DNA from: Branchiostoma floridae
Lineage: Eukaryota; Chordata; Leptocardii; Amphioxiformes; Branchiostomatidae
Direction of reading: 5' to 3'
Length of the DNA: 64,000 nt
NCBI RefSeq assembly: GCF_000003815.2
Contig: NC_049994.1
Coordinates: 4,138,132 to 4,202,131, forward strand
This document shows positions 1 to 12,727 of this stretch, piece after piece. The position numbers were made by a program, and so were the translations under genes. Each line of letters begins with the position of its first letter. The stretch's first letter is position 1. The notes beneath the pieces are model-generated. The model ran no database searches. It saw nothing but the letters and a program-made list of their open reading frames with translations, and was not told the DNA's origin.

Positions 1-995
1 TTTTTCCTTTCCCAGTGAAAGTGGTTCAAACCTTTAAGTCCTATGGCCACACCTGGGGTAATTGCTGTCGTATTGGGGTCACCTGAGTTAGCACCGAATG
101 GCAGCTGTTCCGGACCTTTGCACTTTAGCACCGCTTATACAATTCAATTGTCGATGCTTCATGGCGCAGAAGCCTGGACCCTGACAGCCACTAAAGAACG
201 GCTCCTGGACGCCTTTGACCAACTAGCCACTAGTCTTAAGACTAATCCAATCAGCCTGTGTTAATAGCCCTTCCAAAGGGTGCAAGATTTTGAACCCAAA
301 ACCTCTGGGTTTGTAACACAAACAGCTGCTCCACACAAAACCCCTTCACATACCACTCCTTCAAACACAGCTCCTTCACATACAGCCCATTCACATACAG
401 TTCCTTCACACATAGCTTCTTCATTGAGCACAAACAACTCCTACTGCTAAAACAGCATTTGTCCCAATGGGCTTTCGTAGGTCCCAGTAGCCTGACGTGA
501 TAGCCAGCCCAGGTAGACAGCCCAGGTAGACAGCGCTGGTAGACAGCGCTGGTAGACAGCCCAGCCTTTTCCGTAAACCCGAAATGAGAATAAAGGAATC
601 AGCAAGGATTAAATTGATAAAGGAGCAGGCAGAAAAAAAATGTACCAAAAACATCTAAATTGCTCTACTAGCCCTGAAGGTTTCTACTGACAGGTGTATA
701 AAATCCAGGTGTTCCTTTGAACAGGTGTGGTACAATTTGAACAGGTGTACAAGTTCACAAGTTCACAGCCAGGGGAGAGCAGCTGGGCTTTATTGCTTCT
801 TTTCTTCAGTCTTCACACGTCAGCTATTTGCTAAAAGCTTAAAATCTTACCACTGTTTGTAGTTAGCATGCAGGCGCTAATCCCTAATATAATTGAGTTT
901 GAGTGATGGCCATTTCCTCTACCATGTACCTGCCCTCTTCATCAACTGACTTGTCAATTCTATGACCTCAGTTTATATTTGGAATCCACTAGACT
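1..995. other. No gene seen; degenerate short tandem repeats
   Basis: I find no spliced gene. Around 340-430 there is an imperfect array related to CTCCTTCACATACAG. At 690-755 ACAGGTGT recurs. The minisatellite at 506-562 is listed separately. Confidence 0.5.
506..562. repeat. 13-bp minisatellite, about 4.4 copies
   Basis: The unit AGCCCAGGTAGAC (with a variant AGCGCTGGTAGAC) is repeated head to tail. Copies 1-2 and copies 3-4 form two variant pairs. Confidence 0.9.
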
Positions 996-1185
996 ACTTT
1001 AATTCTTGAAATTTTCACAGCGATTTTTGGGTTTGTAGTTTTTGCTGTGACCGCTTCGCTTGAACTTCAGTTACTGTACAGCAAGCAAAAAATAGCACTA
1101 CTGTAAGCCTAAAACCACTGCGAACGCTCCATTTTCTCCCAACAGCGAAAATTGGAGCACTGCGAACTTAAAAGCACTTACAGTA
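996..1185. mobile_element. TACTGTAAATGC-family MITE, diverged copy
   Basis: The right end has CGAACTTAAAAGC then TTACAGTA, and the interior has AAAACCACTGCGAACG, both hallmarks of the family whose best copy is at 3057-3268. The left end is degraded. Confidence 0.65.
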
Positions 1186-2080
1186 TTTTCTGATGGAAGA
1201 AAAATAGTAACATTTTAGAACTGTAGGTTTTCATACAGGTCTGTTGACATTGAGTCGCTTGAAATACATGTATCAATGGGAAAATGGCTACATATATTGA
1301 GCTATAAAAATGCAAAAATAACAATCACTAATCATTTCTATGATAGGATTTTCTTGTCTATTTTGTCATTTGAAGCTTCATTAATATACAAAATCAGTTC
1401 ATCCTCATTCTTAAAATCAGGGACTCAATTTGGATTTGTTGTCAGGGTTTAATTCTTATATAACTTTAAAGGTCTAGTTTGAACAGCACTTTGTCTTATT
1501 TCAGTCTTATTTCAGTTCTTTCAATATATGAACCCAATTCTTTATTGTGTACATCTGATTGATACAGTTTTCTGCAATGAACTGAGACTTTAGGCAATGG
1601 GCCTGTGTTTTCAATCAGTCCAACATTGTAATGTCCATAAAAGCCCCATAAACGGTCCCGTAAAGCTAAATGTAATGAGACTGGCAACCCACACAGGAGC
1701 CACGGGGGTCAGGTGGGGTCACCCTGCCCTTTCTATTTGAGTCTGTGCAGGCAGACATAAACATGTTAGCCAAAGCCACCAAAAACAAACAATCAGTAGG
1801 GGCTGCACTAATAGACAATTACCCATTCATTAGGCTAGGGTGTTTAGGCCCTAGTTAAAGTTAAAGGGGGTGGGTCCAGTGTCAAGCAGCTGCTAACGGA
1901 TGTTGAACAATGACTCCATTTGTTCTTGGGTAGACCAGAGGCTTCAAGATGTATACTCAAATTCAGAATCTGATTGCTTGTATTACTGTAAACTTTTGGA
2001 ACATGATTACAAATCTATTTATACACAACAGTGTAACTTCACCTCCTAATGCATTCGTTAATGTGCTAACACCAAGATAA

Positions 2081-2448
2081 GGCCACACCAATTTAATTTC
2101 TTGGTTCACGGATTTTTTCATAAAAAATATGGAGCGAGAGGGCGAAATAAAAATAAAAATAAATTTTGTAAAATGGTTGGGGTAAAGGTAATGGCTAATC
2201 CAAAACATAAAGAATAAAAAGTTTTCAGCTTGAAAAAAGTACAAAAACACTATTACAGTACAGTAACAGCACCTGTAGACACACTTTAACAAGCTTATAA
2301 TATAAAGGCCAATTTGCTACACCAGAAAGTTAGTGAATGGTTTCATTAATGGTGAAAATTTGCTGAGTGGTAATTTTTATTTTTATTTTTGTTTCCAAAA
2401 AATAGGAGCGAGCGAATCCGTGAACCAAGTAATTAAATTGGTGTGGCC
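2081..2448. mobile_element. 368-bp MITE with about 35-bp terminal inverted repeats
   Basis: The left end GGCCACACCAATTTAATT, followed by CTTGGTTCACGGATT, is matched by its near-perfect reverse complement ending at 2448. Both ends adjoin TAA/TTA-like dinucleotide flanks (GATAA at left, TAAGC at right). The interior is AT-rich and non-coding. The flank suggests a Tc1/mariner-like or Harbinger-like origin. Confidence 0.82.
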
Positions 2449-2651
2449 TAAGCAAATAATATCTTTTACTTTGTCAGTTTACATCACACATCTTATATTT
2501 GGACAACATTTCAGTGCAGCAAAGGAATATGCCCCTCTTGCACTTGGAAAGAAAACTTAAGGCAATATCAAAGCAAGCTTCCTGACTAATTAACAAATTC
2601 TTTACATTTTGTAATAGAAAAAGACTGTAAAAACATCCACTTTCACTGTGG

Positions 2652-2872
2652 TGTACTTTAAAATCTACAATAAAGTTTGCAGGGAGTTAATTTTGCGGTA
2701 ACAAGAAATTGGAGCATTTGCGCTGGTTTTAAATTCACAGTTGAAACAAGTATGTACGTAGGTGGGTAGAAGACAACAGTAATGTTCATGATGGTTGCCA
2801 GTTCATGACAAAGAGGTCAAAATTAAAATGGCAAGTTTTAAACCACTGTGAAAATTTCACCATTTACAGTAT
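2652..2872. mobile_element. TACTGTAAATGC-family MITE, diverged copy
   Basis: Contains TTTTGCGGTAACAAG, GCTGGTTTTAAATTC and, at the right end, CATTTACAGTA. The left end is poorly preserved. Confidence 0.6.
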
Positions 2873-3056
2873 ATATATCTATTCCACCTGCAACAACTTT
2901 GCCTCAGTTTTCTCTTTGTTATTAGTAGAAAGTTTATTTGCAAGTTCATAGCCGGAGGCTAATTGCAAGTACATGGTGGAAACATAGGAAACATACATGT
3001 GACAATGAACAGTGATAAACATTGTAAAAAGAGGCTTCTCCGATCCTAATGTTACC

Positions 3057-3268
3057 TACTGTAAATGCATCTACGTTCGCGGGGATTTAATTTCGTGGTA
3101 GAGGGAAAAAGGGCTTTTTGCGGTGGTTTTAAGTTCGCGGTAGCGCCATACACTGCAGTCTCTTACTACCATGGGAAAACATTTGCGGTGGTTTTAAGTT
3201 AGCAGTAAAACGGCCACCGCGAAAACCGCGAGCATTCAACCACCTCGAAAGTTTCTGCATTTACAGTA
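3057..3268. mobile_element. TACTGTAAATGC-family MITE, best preserved copy
   Basis: It starts TACTGTAAATGCATC and ends GCATTTACAGTA, with subterminal GCGGTGGTTTTAAGTT twice and CACCGCGAAAACCGCG in the opposite orientation, so the arms pair over much of the length. Flanking TA fits Tc1/mariner-type targets. No coding capacity. Confidence 0.85.
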
Positions 3269-4138
3269 TTTCTAAACTGGTAACTCCCCAGTAGTTTATC
3301 AGTAAGCGGCAGGCACCCCTATCAGAGCCACTTATCTCCTGTAGGTGAGTGGAAACTGTAAAAACCTGTGTTTAGGAAGGGGAAAAGGTGTAGACATAAA
3401 CAGGGCCACCAACCAGGCTGGAGCCAGACACGGCCGACCCATAACACCAACCACTGTGCTCACAGACTGAAGGAAGAGTCCCATAAACTTCGCTGCCAAG
3501 GAAAAAATCTCCGGATGTTACTCCAGGACCCATCCCTCCGTCCTGAGATGGAAATTTTGCTTTATGTGTTGGGGAGGGAAAAATGCAACTCTGTCCTTCC
3601 AAGATATCAGAAGTTCATGACAATCCTGAAATTGATAAAAATGTACTTTCATAAACTGAAGACAGATCTTATAGCATAACTTTTCCAAATAATTAATAGG
3701 AAATTAGAGTGAGAGACAGCCCTGCTAATATTAAAGTTGATTCCTACATGCACGTCATGCTCTTCAGAAAGGGAGTATAAATAAATTCACTGTTGGTTTA
3801 CAGCATGTATATTCAATAATCCACTGTAATCAGTTTATTCCAATTGGTAGATTTGCACACTAGATACACATGATGTAGTATCCAATCTTCTAGCATTGAC
3901 TCAATTTAACATAGACCCACATCTTCCATCTAATTCCTTTCTCATACATGTAAATCCTATTATTCAATAATGTCTATGGGAATTTTAAACTTGATCATCA
4001 CTCTTCCCTTCACGAATGGCCTATTGAGACATTTGTATACAAAATGTATATACATACTATAGTCATCTGACCAATGACTGCCTTGCCCATCAATCTCATT
4101 ACCAGTATTTACTCAATTACGTCTGTGCAATTTTAAAC
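3269..4138. other. No gene or clear repeat recognised
   Basis: A 103-codon open frame at 3368-3679 (plus) lacks splice partners, domain-like segments or a conserved start and is probably chance. The rest is AT-rich without visible structure. Confidence 0.4.
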
Positions 4139-4490
4139 TTGACCAATCTTCCCCAGCACAATTGTACAGCTGTATCTCTATCTATATACAACTGCTATAA
4201 CTGTCATTTGGCATAACACACCAGCTAAGTTTTGGAGGACACAACTACACAGCAGCTGGCTATATTACACTGAATAACCTGTCATACATTGTACCTGACC
4301 TTCAAATTGTATATCTAACTGTATAAAACACTGTTAAAAGCTATCTAATGTGGATGCCACTATATATATATATATATTACTGTTCTTGACACTGTATATT
4401 GTATAATATAGGTATTAGGACAAACAAGTTTTTTTAGAACCTGAATTCTGGGTTGATAACTCTGGTACTTGAAAATATATCATGCCTTCA
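4139..4490 (+). repeat. Dispersed satellite-bearing repeat, copy 1
   Basis: It shares GGCATAACACACCAGCT, CAGCAGCTGGCTATATTACA, AAGCTATCTAATG and AACTCTGGTACTTGAA with the copies at about 60013-60610 and 61880-62400, in the same order. Here the internal GTATCT-type array is almost absent, and a short (TA)n lies at about 4363-4377. Confidence 0.75.
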
Positions 4491-4492
4491 AC

Positions 4493-6375
4493 AGGGCTCG
4501 AAATTCATTTTTGGGATTAGGTGCACTGGTGCACCCAGCTTAAAAAATTGGGTGCACCACTTAAATCTAAGTAAGATGTAAAAAAAAAAAATAATAACAA
4601 AACTTAGCTACAAGCTATCAAATTCTTAAACAAGTAACATGACAGACATTTTTATTTTCTTTCTAACACTTAGGGACCGTACGGCGTTTAGTGAGGGGGG
4701 AGGGCCGGTCGCCAGAGGGTCGGGTGAAAAATTTTTTGCTAGGCCCTCCCCCTAGGTAAAATTTTTTTTGCTAGGCCCTCCCCCCAAGTCAAAATTTTTT
4801 TGCTTGGCCCTCCCCCTCCTATCAACTTTGAAAAAAATATTCAAGACGCCAATAAAACACTGCGCTCCCATTTGGAAATGTACTTTTTCGTGATTTTCAT
4901 CGAGAAGCAGATCTCTCACCCCTACTAAAAAAGGAAAACAGAATGGCTCAAAATATCTGCTTAATATCTGCTTCATAGAGGCATAAATATTTGCATTATA
5001 GAAGCTATTTCATTGTTTTGATATTAAAACAACACCTACAAAGCATTTGTATCTGAATTTCTAGTAGATTTGCGCCACGAAGCGGCGCGCGCCCCGATCC
5101 CTATTAAATTTACGTATTGCAAGCTCGCGGGCCTGAGCGGCTTGACGGAAACTATTTTTAATTTACATATATCTTGGAGTTTTTCTTGGTTCTCTGGTGG
5201 TAATAACTTACGGTAAATCGGGGAAAAAAAATGAAAACCAAAACGACGGCACGATTCGACTAACCAAAACTGTAGTGGGGAGGGGGGTGCCGACGCGTGA
5301 CGCTGATTTTCCCACGGCGGGGTAGACCGGTCACCTCTCTCCAGCCGCCGGCGGGCATGAGAACGCAGACTTGCAGGAGATCTTTTACTAGTTTCAGAAA
5401 TGCCACGCTTTTTTTGCCACGATTTACTGCATTGCTTTAAGTTTTTTTTTATGGGAAAATTTGCTGTTTAGATGACATTTCTATGAAAAAAAAATGAGGG
5501 TTTCAAGTTTTTGAGAACGACGTTCCGAACACCATATCCGGCGCCAAAGGCACGAAGAATCGCAAGGTAGGTCTGGGAAAATTTTGAAATCTTGACCCTC
5601 TTAAAAGCTATTTCCTTCAGTTTGAGGGAAATATTTTGCTTACAAACAAAGCTAACTTTAATGGCATTTCAATTTAGAAATACAAAATTAAATCCTCCCA
5701 AACACATTATCACGACGTCGGTCACCAAAGGCGCGAGGCCGGTCACGTCAAAAGGGATCCAGGGAAATTTGCAAATATTTACCCTCGAGCTCTGAAACGC
5801 CATTTCTTACATTTTGAGGGCAATAAGACAGGGGTAAATTTTGCTGGCAGACTAATCTAGAATTTAATAACATTTCTGTAAGTGAAAAAGGTTTTCGAGG
5901 GCGTCATGCATAAGCCCCGCCCCCTCCCTTTCGCATTTTCACTGTGTCCCGAGCGCCAACCTTGGACGATCCCTTGCAGAGGCAGGTCCAGAAAAATTTT
6001 GAAATCTTGACCCTCTGAAACGCCGTTTCTTGGATTTTAAGGGACATATTTTGCTGGCAGACCAAGCTATTTTTTTTTTGCTTGGCCCTCCCCCCAAGTC
6101 AAAATTTTTTTGCTAGGCCCTCCCCCTGGCAAAATATTTTTTTGCTTGGCCCTCCCCCCCCTGGCGACCGGCCCTCCCCCCTCGCTAAATGCCGTACGGT
6201 CCCTTAGATGTTGAGAATATGATGTATACTAGCTATAGTATACTCGATATGTTTCCATACATAAACCTATAAGAAAATATTTGGGTGCACCCTGTGCACC
6301 CACTGAAAAAAATTGGGTGCACAGTTCCAATTTTGGGTTCACCTGGGTGCACATGGACCCAGTATTTTGAGCCCT
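4493..6375. mobile_element. hAT-type MITE interrupted by a Harbinger-type element
   Basis: The outer ends are AGGGCTCGAAATTC and TATTTTGAGCCCT, in inverted orientation. They are flanked by CCTTCAAC and ACTTCAAG, an 8-bp duplication with two mismatches. The interior carries several GGGTGCACC motifs. Removing the nested insert leaves roughly 350 bp of non-coding element. Confidence 0.75.
4673..6203. mobile_element. 1.5-kb non-autonomous PIF/Harbinger-like element, nested
   Basis: Terminal inverted repeats of about 45 bp (GGGACCGTACGGC, then TTTAG, then GAGGGGGGAGGGCCGGTCGC) differ at only two or three positions. Flanks are TTA on both sides (4670-4672, 6204-6206), the Harbinger-type target duplication. 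Next to each end are several inverted copies of TTTTTGCTAGGCCCTCCCC. The middle has three degenerate units of about 200 bp around TTTTGAAATCTTGACCCTC. No transposase frame. Confidence 0.82.
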
Positions 6376-6539
6376 ACTTCAAGTATATTTTCTGGGTTGG
6401 TATTAGATACCTAGTCAGTTGTATATCCACCAGTTTATTAGCCATTTTGTACTTCAAGCATACTCTGGAGTTTTTTTGTCATTTTGTACTAATCTCCAAC
6501 CAGATCCACGGTGTGTAATGTATAGTAAAAAACTTTGAC

Positions 6540-6630
6540 TCCCTTAGCCGGCTACACTCCTTCGACAGCTTTGATACTATCTAATGGCACCGTAGGATCT
6601 GCTTGGAGATTAATTTTGTACACCAAGTAT
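6540..6630 (+). repeat. Fragment of the palindromic element found at 59.0 kb
   Basis: TTAGCCGGCTACACTCC, AGCTTTGATACTAT and GGCACCGTAGGATCTGCTTG match the right arm of the hairpin at 59123-59174 in the same order. Confidence 0.7.
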
Positions 6631-6932
6631 ACTCTGGACATTTTCCACGGTAGATCTGACCATGACGTTTTACTCAACTATATGTAGAACGTCCCCTCTC
6701 TAGATCCCATTTTGTCCTGTCATGTTAGTGGGCGCTGATGTGGGGCAGGGTTGAGAGCTCCACTCCACATTCCGACATGAGCCGGATTCCTGCTGCGCCA
6801 CAGTGTTACTGGGTTCCACACATGTACAGGGATCTGTAGCAAGGACACTCCGCTGGCAACCGTTCAAAGTCAAGTTCTCTTAGTCAACAACAGGCCCAGA
6901 CAAATCAATGCTGTGGACTACATCAATCTTAA

Positions 6933-7322
6933 AGGGGCATTCCACTCGACACGGGAGTGTTATTTTCCGATAGACATTGATTTTAGGAAGTAATAAATGC
7001 ATACTACTTCACATTATATGATCAGGTACCCAGTTGCTCCACGTGCCTCAAAAGCATTCAGTCTTCTACTTAACTCCCCAAGTACCCTCCAATTGATTTA
7101 ATCCTATGGCTGAATACAATGCAAAACTATAAGGTACGGTTATGCGTATAGGGAATGCATGGGAAGGGTCTGCATGGGTTTAGTGAGTGTCATATTGTTT
7201 TACAAAACACACATTGCGCAATTCATCCCAAGGTGAATTCCACAAAATTCGGCTGATTATGCATTAATTGACACATTATCTATTGGAAAACAAGACTCCC
7301 TTCCTTGGAAATGCAACCCAAT
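6933..7322. mobile_element. TTAA-flanked MITE (AGGGGCATTCCACTC family), right end degraded
   Basis: Starts AGGGGCATTCCACTC after TTAA. It is an inverted relative of the full copy at 42069-42583, sharing TTTAATCCTATGGCTGAATA, TGCGTATAGGGAATGCATGG and CACAAAATTCGGCTGATTAT. The right terminus (CAAGACTCCCTTCC) is present but the outermost bases have decayed. Confidence 0.8.
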
Positions 7323-7494
7323 TTGTAAGAAATTAATAAGTAAAAACTGATCATCAAGGAAGCTTTACCATACCTGCTACGCTCTTCTTAGACTAACTTA
7401 GAGACCCAATAAATATACTTAATGCATGAGCAGAAGTCTAAGTGGGTTAGTGCTGTCTTAGACTTTTTGTGAGTAGCATTAAGCACTTCACTGG

Positions 7495-7625
7495 AGGGCA
7501 GCACCCGACATACCAACATGTTTCACTTTTTAAAAAGCACATAAAACATGCAGATAGTTGACAGACCCTCTCTCATTGGTTTAATGGCTAATTGTGATTG
7601 ACAGTCTATTGTAAAGAAAACTGCT
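7495..7625. repeat. Dispersed repeat (CTCATTGGTTTAATG motif)
   Basis: Shares a pattern of CATTGGTT(T/G)AA, a TAATT core and GA(T/C)AGTC with sequences at about 13545-13680 and 35835-35945. These are probably old copies of one element, in the last case inside a DIPK2 intron. Confidence 0.45.
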
Positions 7626-8074
7626 GAAGGTTGAGTTGCATAAGTCACAACAGGTTGTATATATCAATACAGATGATTACACTGGACAGGTCCACTAATG
7701 GAAAACAAGGATCTTGGGTGGTCAACACTTATATGTTATGAGTAACATTGAGTTTAACTGGGTTTCAAACTACTGGAAAATTTCAGGCTATCTAATAGAT
7801 CATAGACTGATACGAGTGATTAAGTTCTGACAAACATTCTTTCTTTATATTGGCTCTATAAATATCATATCTGTAATCTTTCAAGCTTTTGTTAATCTAA
7901 TGTTTGAATATTTGATGGTTAGCACATGACTGTACATTGTATAATGCACTATTACAATTCAGTAGGAAATATATTATGCTCATTTTGTTCAATTTCAATA
8001 TTTTTCTAAAAGATATCTGCATTGCTTAGGTAATCAAATTCTTTCTAATTCTTGGGTGTGGAAAGGTACTTTTT

Positions 8075-8262
8075 TAAAGGTGAAGGTTTTGCAGCGGTTT
8101 TATGTTTGCAGCTTTCACTGTGACCTCTTAACTGAGAATTTAAAACCACAGTAAGAACTTTTGTTCTTCCTTTTGTCTGCCTACCACATTGTTTCAACTC
8201 CAAAAAAATCCATTTTTCTCCTTACCTCAAAATTAAAACCGGCGAACATTTCTGTTTTTACA
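8075..8262. mobile_element. TACTGTAAATGC-family MITE, diverged copy
   Basis: GGTTTTGCAGCGGTTTTATG at left and AAAACCGGCGAACATTTC then TTTACAGTA at right match the family. The hAT MITE at 8271 was inserted right at its right edge, duplicating its last bases. Confidence 0.6.
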
Positions 8263-8270
8263 GTACAATG

Positions 8271-8623
8271 CAGGCTTTTAGCCAGACATGCATCAACGCG
8301 TCATCTATACGCACTTTTCTTAGAATAACAAGAAATTTGATGCCCCTGGACGCCCTTACACTACTGAGAAAATCATCTGACAAGCATGAAATTCTGATTG
8401 ACCAGGGATGCTACCAGGACATCTGTAGTCACAGTCTTCTTCTGTGACCTCTGGAACAGTATTTTTGCCTCTTGGGATACCCGGTACTTAAGAATGCACT
8501 TTTTCAAGTTAAAATCATCAAAAACTCTGCACCATGGAAGGTGGATGCCCCCAGACCCCCCCTACAACAGCGACTCACCAATAAGTTTGGACTCCCTATT
8601 ATAAAATCCTAGCTAAAAGCCTG
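8271..8623. mobile_element. hAT MITE copy 1 with perfect 8-bp target duplication
   Basis: Terminal inverted repeats are CAGGCTTTTAGCCAG and CTAGCTAAAAGCCTG. Flanks are GTACAATG on both sides (8263-8270, 8624-8631). Length 353 bp, non-coding. It is over 85 percent similar by eye to the copy at 17457-17820. Confidence 0.92.
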
Positions 8624-8631
8624 GTACAATG

Positions 8632-11035
8632 TAGTAACCAAGTTCACAAACACAGGTGGACTTTCTCAAGTCAAACATGGCATCCACCAAACCTCCCAAT
8701 GGTTAAAACTAGATTTTGAAAACAGCTGCCTGATCAAGGATAATTACCCTTCTTGAAAGTAGATACCACTCAGAGGATAGGTCTTAGCAATCAATTAGAA
8801 GAAATGCTGACCAAACAAAATGTCAGAAGGCCTGTGTATTAAAGTCTGTATTACAGTGGAGAAAGCCTCTACAAGGACACTACACCGAAGGAGAGGTGAT
8901 GAGGGAACTTTGCATTACCGTGTGTATTTTAGACTTAATCAAGCTGTCTGAATAAAAAGACAGATCTGAATAATTAATTGTTGTTTTTTCAACCTCCTTG
9001 GTTCAACCTGATAAGTCTGTCAATATCTACTTCTTAAATTCCTTTCAGTAGTGAGGAGAAAGATTTATGTAACATTCAGCATTTCTATTTTTCAACTAAA
9101 AGATTACAGAAGATACTGCCGTTGTACGATTTTGTATGATATATACAACAATTATAACTCCTCAATTAACTCTTACTGAATAATAATCTGATGATACATA
9201 TACAATGTATGCTGCCATTTTGCCTATAGACACATGTAGTACACATGTAATACACATCAAAGAAGTCATGCTACCAAGGAGCTTTTCTTTTGCAGCAAAA
9301 CAATGCTTGTCTTAGATATAGAATAATGCCTTAATCCTATAGAAATCTTTGCATATGAAAGTGCCTTCATGCTAGCTTTCTGAGGCCCCAATCCCTGTAA
9401 TAATAGGATTGGGTAAAGATAATGCAAAAATCATGGTAGTCAGATTTCAATTGATAATTGAGAGAGGAGGCAAAGACAGAACTGTCATAACAACTGCCAA
9501 CATTAATACACATCCAGGACCATACTGCGGCATACAGGTTTTCAAAAATCTTGGATTTATCTTTACTTGATGATGATTTCATACTACATGTTATGGCTCA
9601 TTCTAGACATTTACCACAACCATCTGAAAGTGCTAAATCCAATAATTATTATCCAAAAAGATATTTCATTTGATGTCTGGGCTGGGATTGTAGTGACATG
9701 GACAAGCCAGAGATAGGAAATGCACAAAGTATACGTAAAAATTTCAGCTACCAAACTGAAATAACTATTGTGTCAAATCTATCAAGCAGAAGCTGAAACA
9801 TTAAAACCAATGCCCCACCCCCCCTCCCAATTCCAATAGAATGTCCCACTTGGTCCCACCTATTGGCCACAGTTTACATCCCAGTGTGCCTCCCTGGAGA
9901 GAAGGGTACAATTAGATTATGCATGCAGGCAGGCAGCATCCAGACAGGGTTGGCAACACACAGCATTACATCCCACCCTCTGCACCGCATACTAAGTGCT
10001 TGGTGAGAAGCTAGGCTAACCCTTGCTCCTTCCGACAATTGTCTAAGACGTTCGGTCACGCTACAAGGAAAAGGTAAGGTTTACACAGAGGGCGTGTGGG
10101 TATATGTCTGATTATGCTGGCTATTGTTGGTTGGAGTGCCTTGGTGTTTACATGTCGTTTCAAATGGAGAAGAGGGCAAAAGATACATTCAACAAGGTCT
10201 GTTGATTGATGGATGGATGTTACATGTAGGTATGTGTATGTGTGTATTTGCTAGAGTGAGATTTGGTGGATACATTTACATGTAAAACAGAAACAGCCAC
10301 ATGATTGTTGGATTCTCTTGACATGGTAGCCTGTGATAAACTTGAGTTGAAAATTTCCATAACAATATCCCAATCACTACAGTTGTTTAAAATGTCTTAG
10401 AGGTGAAGATTTACAGAATAAACAATAAGATACACATGTTTAATGTGTATGTATGATTGTGAGTTACATGCATCAAGAATGATTTTCTCCACATTTTTTA
10501 CAAGTTATGGGTTTACATGTTATTTACAAGTTCAGTCTACAAGATACAGGAAAGACTTCATTCATTTGGACAATATGCCATATCTGTTTTTCCTGCATTT
10601 TTCTCGGTTCACATAAAGATGTTCATATATAGTAAGAGAACAACTAATTCTTTTTGCTATAAAACATAAGATACTGTTGTTTCCATACAGCAAATGTGCA
10701 TAAGAATTCCCCTTGTCATAATATGCATGTCTTACAAATTATACTGCATACCAACTGAAGACTAATCCATTCCAATGTCTGCCTCAATAAACTCTATGCA
10801 CTCCACTGATTAGTTTTTTCTGTGACAAAATTGAATCCCACTTCCAAATTACCATTTCTTCTCGTCAAGTTTTACTGTCTTACACTGTAGTAATCAAATT
10901 CTCAATGGCCCAAAATTTCAATTTAGTTTGATACAATGTCATATGTTTTATGGGGCTTTGATTTTTAGATGTTCTATAAGTGCAAAGTTATTGGAAAGGA
11001 AAATTACACTATTACTGTACTAATATTAGGTCTCA
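8632..11035. other. No gene recognised
   Basis: Low-complexity AT-rich DNA without matched splice sites or protein-like exons. A minus open frame at 9874-10059 has no partners. GTAAGG at about 10074 is a donor-like site without a visible exon. Confidence 0.4.
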
Positions 11036-11232
11036 TACTGTAATTCTTGAAACTTTAAGATGTTTTAAACTTTTATGTTTATGATTTTTGCAGTGATAAC
11101 TTTATCACAAACTCAAAGTCCACTGCTATACAATACAAATGTGACTATAAAGATAATGCTACTACCGCGAACACTCCATTTTCTCCCGGATGGGAACCTA
11201 AATCACTGCAAATTTAAAGGCATTTTACAGTA
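11036..11232. mobile_element. TACTGTAAATGC-family MITE, diverged copy
   Basis: TACTGTAATTCTTGAAAC at left, CGCGAACACTCCATTTTCTC inside and TTTACAGTA at right. The arrangement matches the copies at 996 and 15321. Confidence 0.75.
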
Positions 11233-11689
11233 CCACTTGTGAATGTTAAAATCTGAGGAATAACTTGTTATCGGCTACATCTCTGAAGAGCACTTCTACC
11301 AGAGAATTTGTGCTTGAGAAGTACCATGTGTAGTGGCTCTATTTCTATCCTCTTTGATGTGTGCTACACTCAGAATGTCCAACATTTCAGGACCTACCCC
11401 CAGGGAAACAGATTAAGATTGGGAAAGCCACCCCCACTTAGCCAGATCTTTTCCTAAGCTAGCATGCAAATGTTTTTAGTTGTCCTTAGTTGAGAGCAGG
11501 AGACTTGAGACTGCATTAATATTAAAGGGTATACCAGGAAGGGCTGTACCAAAGCAAGTAGATGTACATAATATACATTATCATGTAAGTAACTATAAAC
11601 ATGGCTTTGGCATTGGCATTATTACCTAGCGTATGACTAGGTCATGTTGGACAGTTCTGTCGAACTTGAGAATATTAGATTATGCCCCC

Positions 11690-11840
11690 CCCCCTCCCAG
11701 GCAGCTTTCCATGGCACTGCAGCAGAACTTCAAACTTTGATATCTCCTCTTCCATACATTAGCTATATTCATGATTTGTGGGTGGTATATAGCTCTTTTG
11801 CTTGAGAAGACGACCAATATACTGATATAACGTATGTTAA
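11690..11840. repeat. Fragment of the GTCT-linked dispersed element
   Basis: GCACTGCAGCAGAACTTC, GATATC and a TAGCTCTTTTGCTTGAGA segment correspond to the body of the elements at 46600-46925 and 55000-55400. No GTCT array remains here. Confidence 0.5.
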
Positions 11841-12527
11841 TTATGTAAGATTGTTCACATTCAAAAGTGTCTGCAATGACTTTTCGGGTCAACTTTCTTT
11901 CTATAATCTTTACCACAATTTTCACCAAGCCCCTCTTGAAACTATGATCTTTGTGGTCCCTCTCTATATAAAGCTGCATCTGTTACTCAGTTGCTACTGG
12001 TATGTGGCTATTCTTTGGCACATCCAATTGTAATTCCTACTGAAGCCAAGATGGCATACCTTGGGTCCACTGGGGAGTGAAGCCTCTACTCAGGTTTCCG
12101 GCTGTGCTAATGAGGTCAGACTGGAACCTGGAGCATGGAGAGAACTGTCTGTACCTTTTCAGTCCCCCAGACCTCAACCTTCCCTCAGTGTCAGACTGTG
12201 CTACATTGATTAGTAACTGCCAAGAAAACACAGAAGCTCTTGGACTGGAAAGGTTGCACAGCAGGCAATTTGGCTTAGGACTTACCTACACATGTTTCAA
12301 CCTAAGTTAGATCTACGTCTACTTCCGTTAAGCAAGAGGGGAGAAGTTAACTTTGGAGGGAACTTTTGCGAAGGCACTAGGGTAAGTCTGTGTAACTTCT
12401 ATGTAGAATAAGATCAAAACATAGTGTTTTTATTTCATAAAGGAAAATCAGTCATCTCCAACACAGTTAAAGCATCAGAAGCTAAAATTTCAAGTAGCTT
12501 AGAGATTCACTGTATAATACTGTAATT

Positions 12528-12727
12528 CACTTTGTCTTCTTGGTACCAAACTTTCATGGTCTGAGAAAATTTAACTTGTTCTCGGAACTAAATGTTCACT
12601 GTCGCAGCAAGTGCACATAAGAAAAGGCTGTGAATTATTTTTTATCAGTAATGATAAGTTCACGTTACAGTCGTCACCGTGAAAACCGTGAACATAACAG
12701 TACATTGAAAAAATCAGGAATTACAGT
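12528..12727. mobile_element. TACTGTAAATGC-family MITE, diverged copy
   Basis: Starts TACTGTAATTCAC and ends AATTACAGTG, with GTCACCGTGAAAACCGTG inside. Confidence 0.65.
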
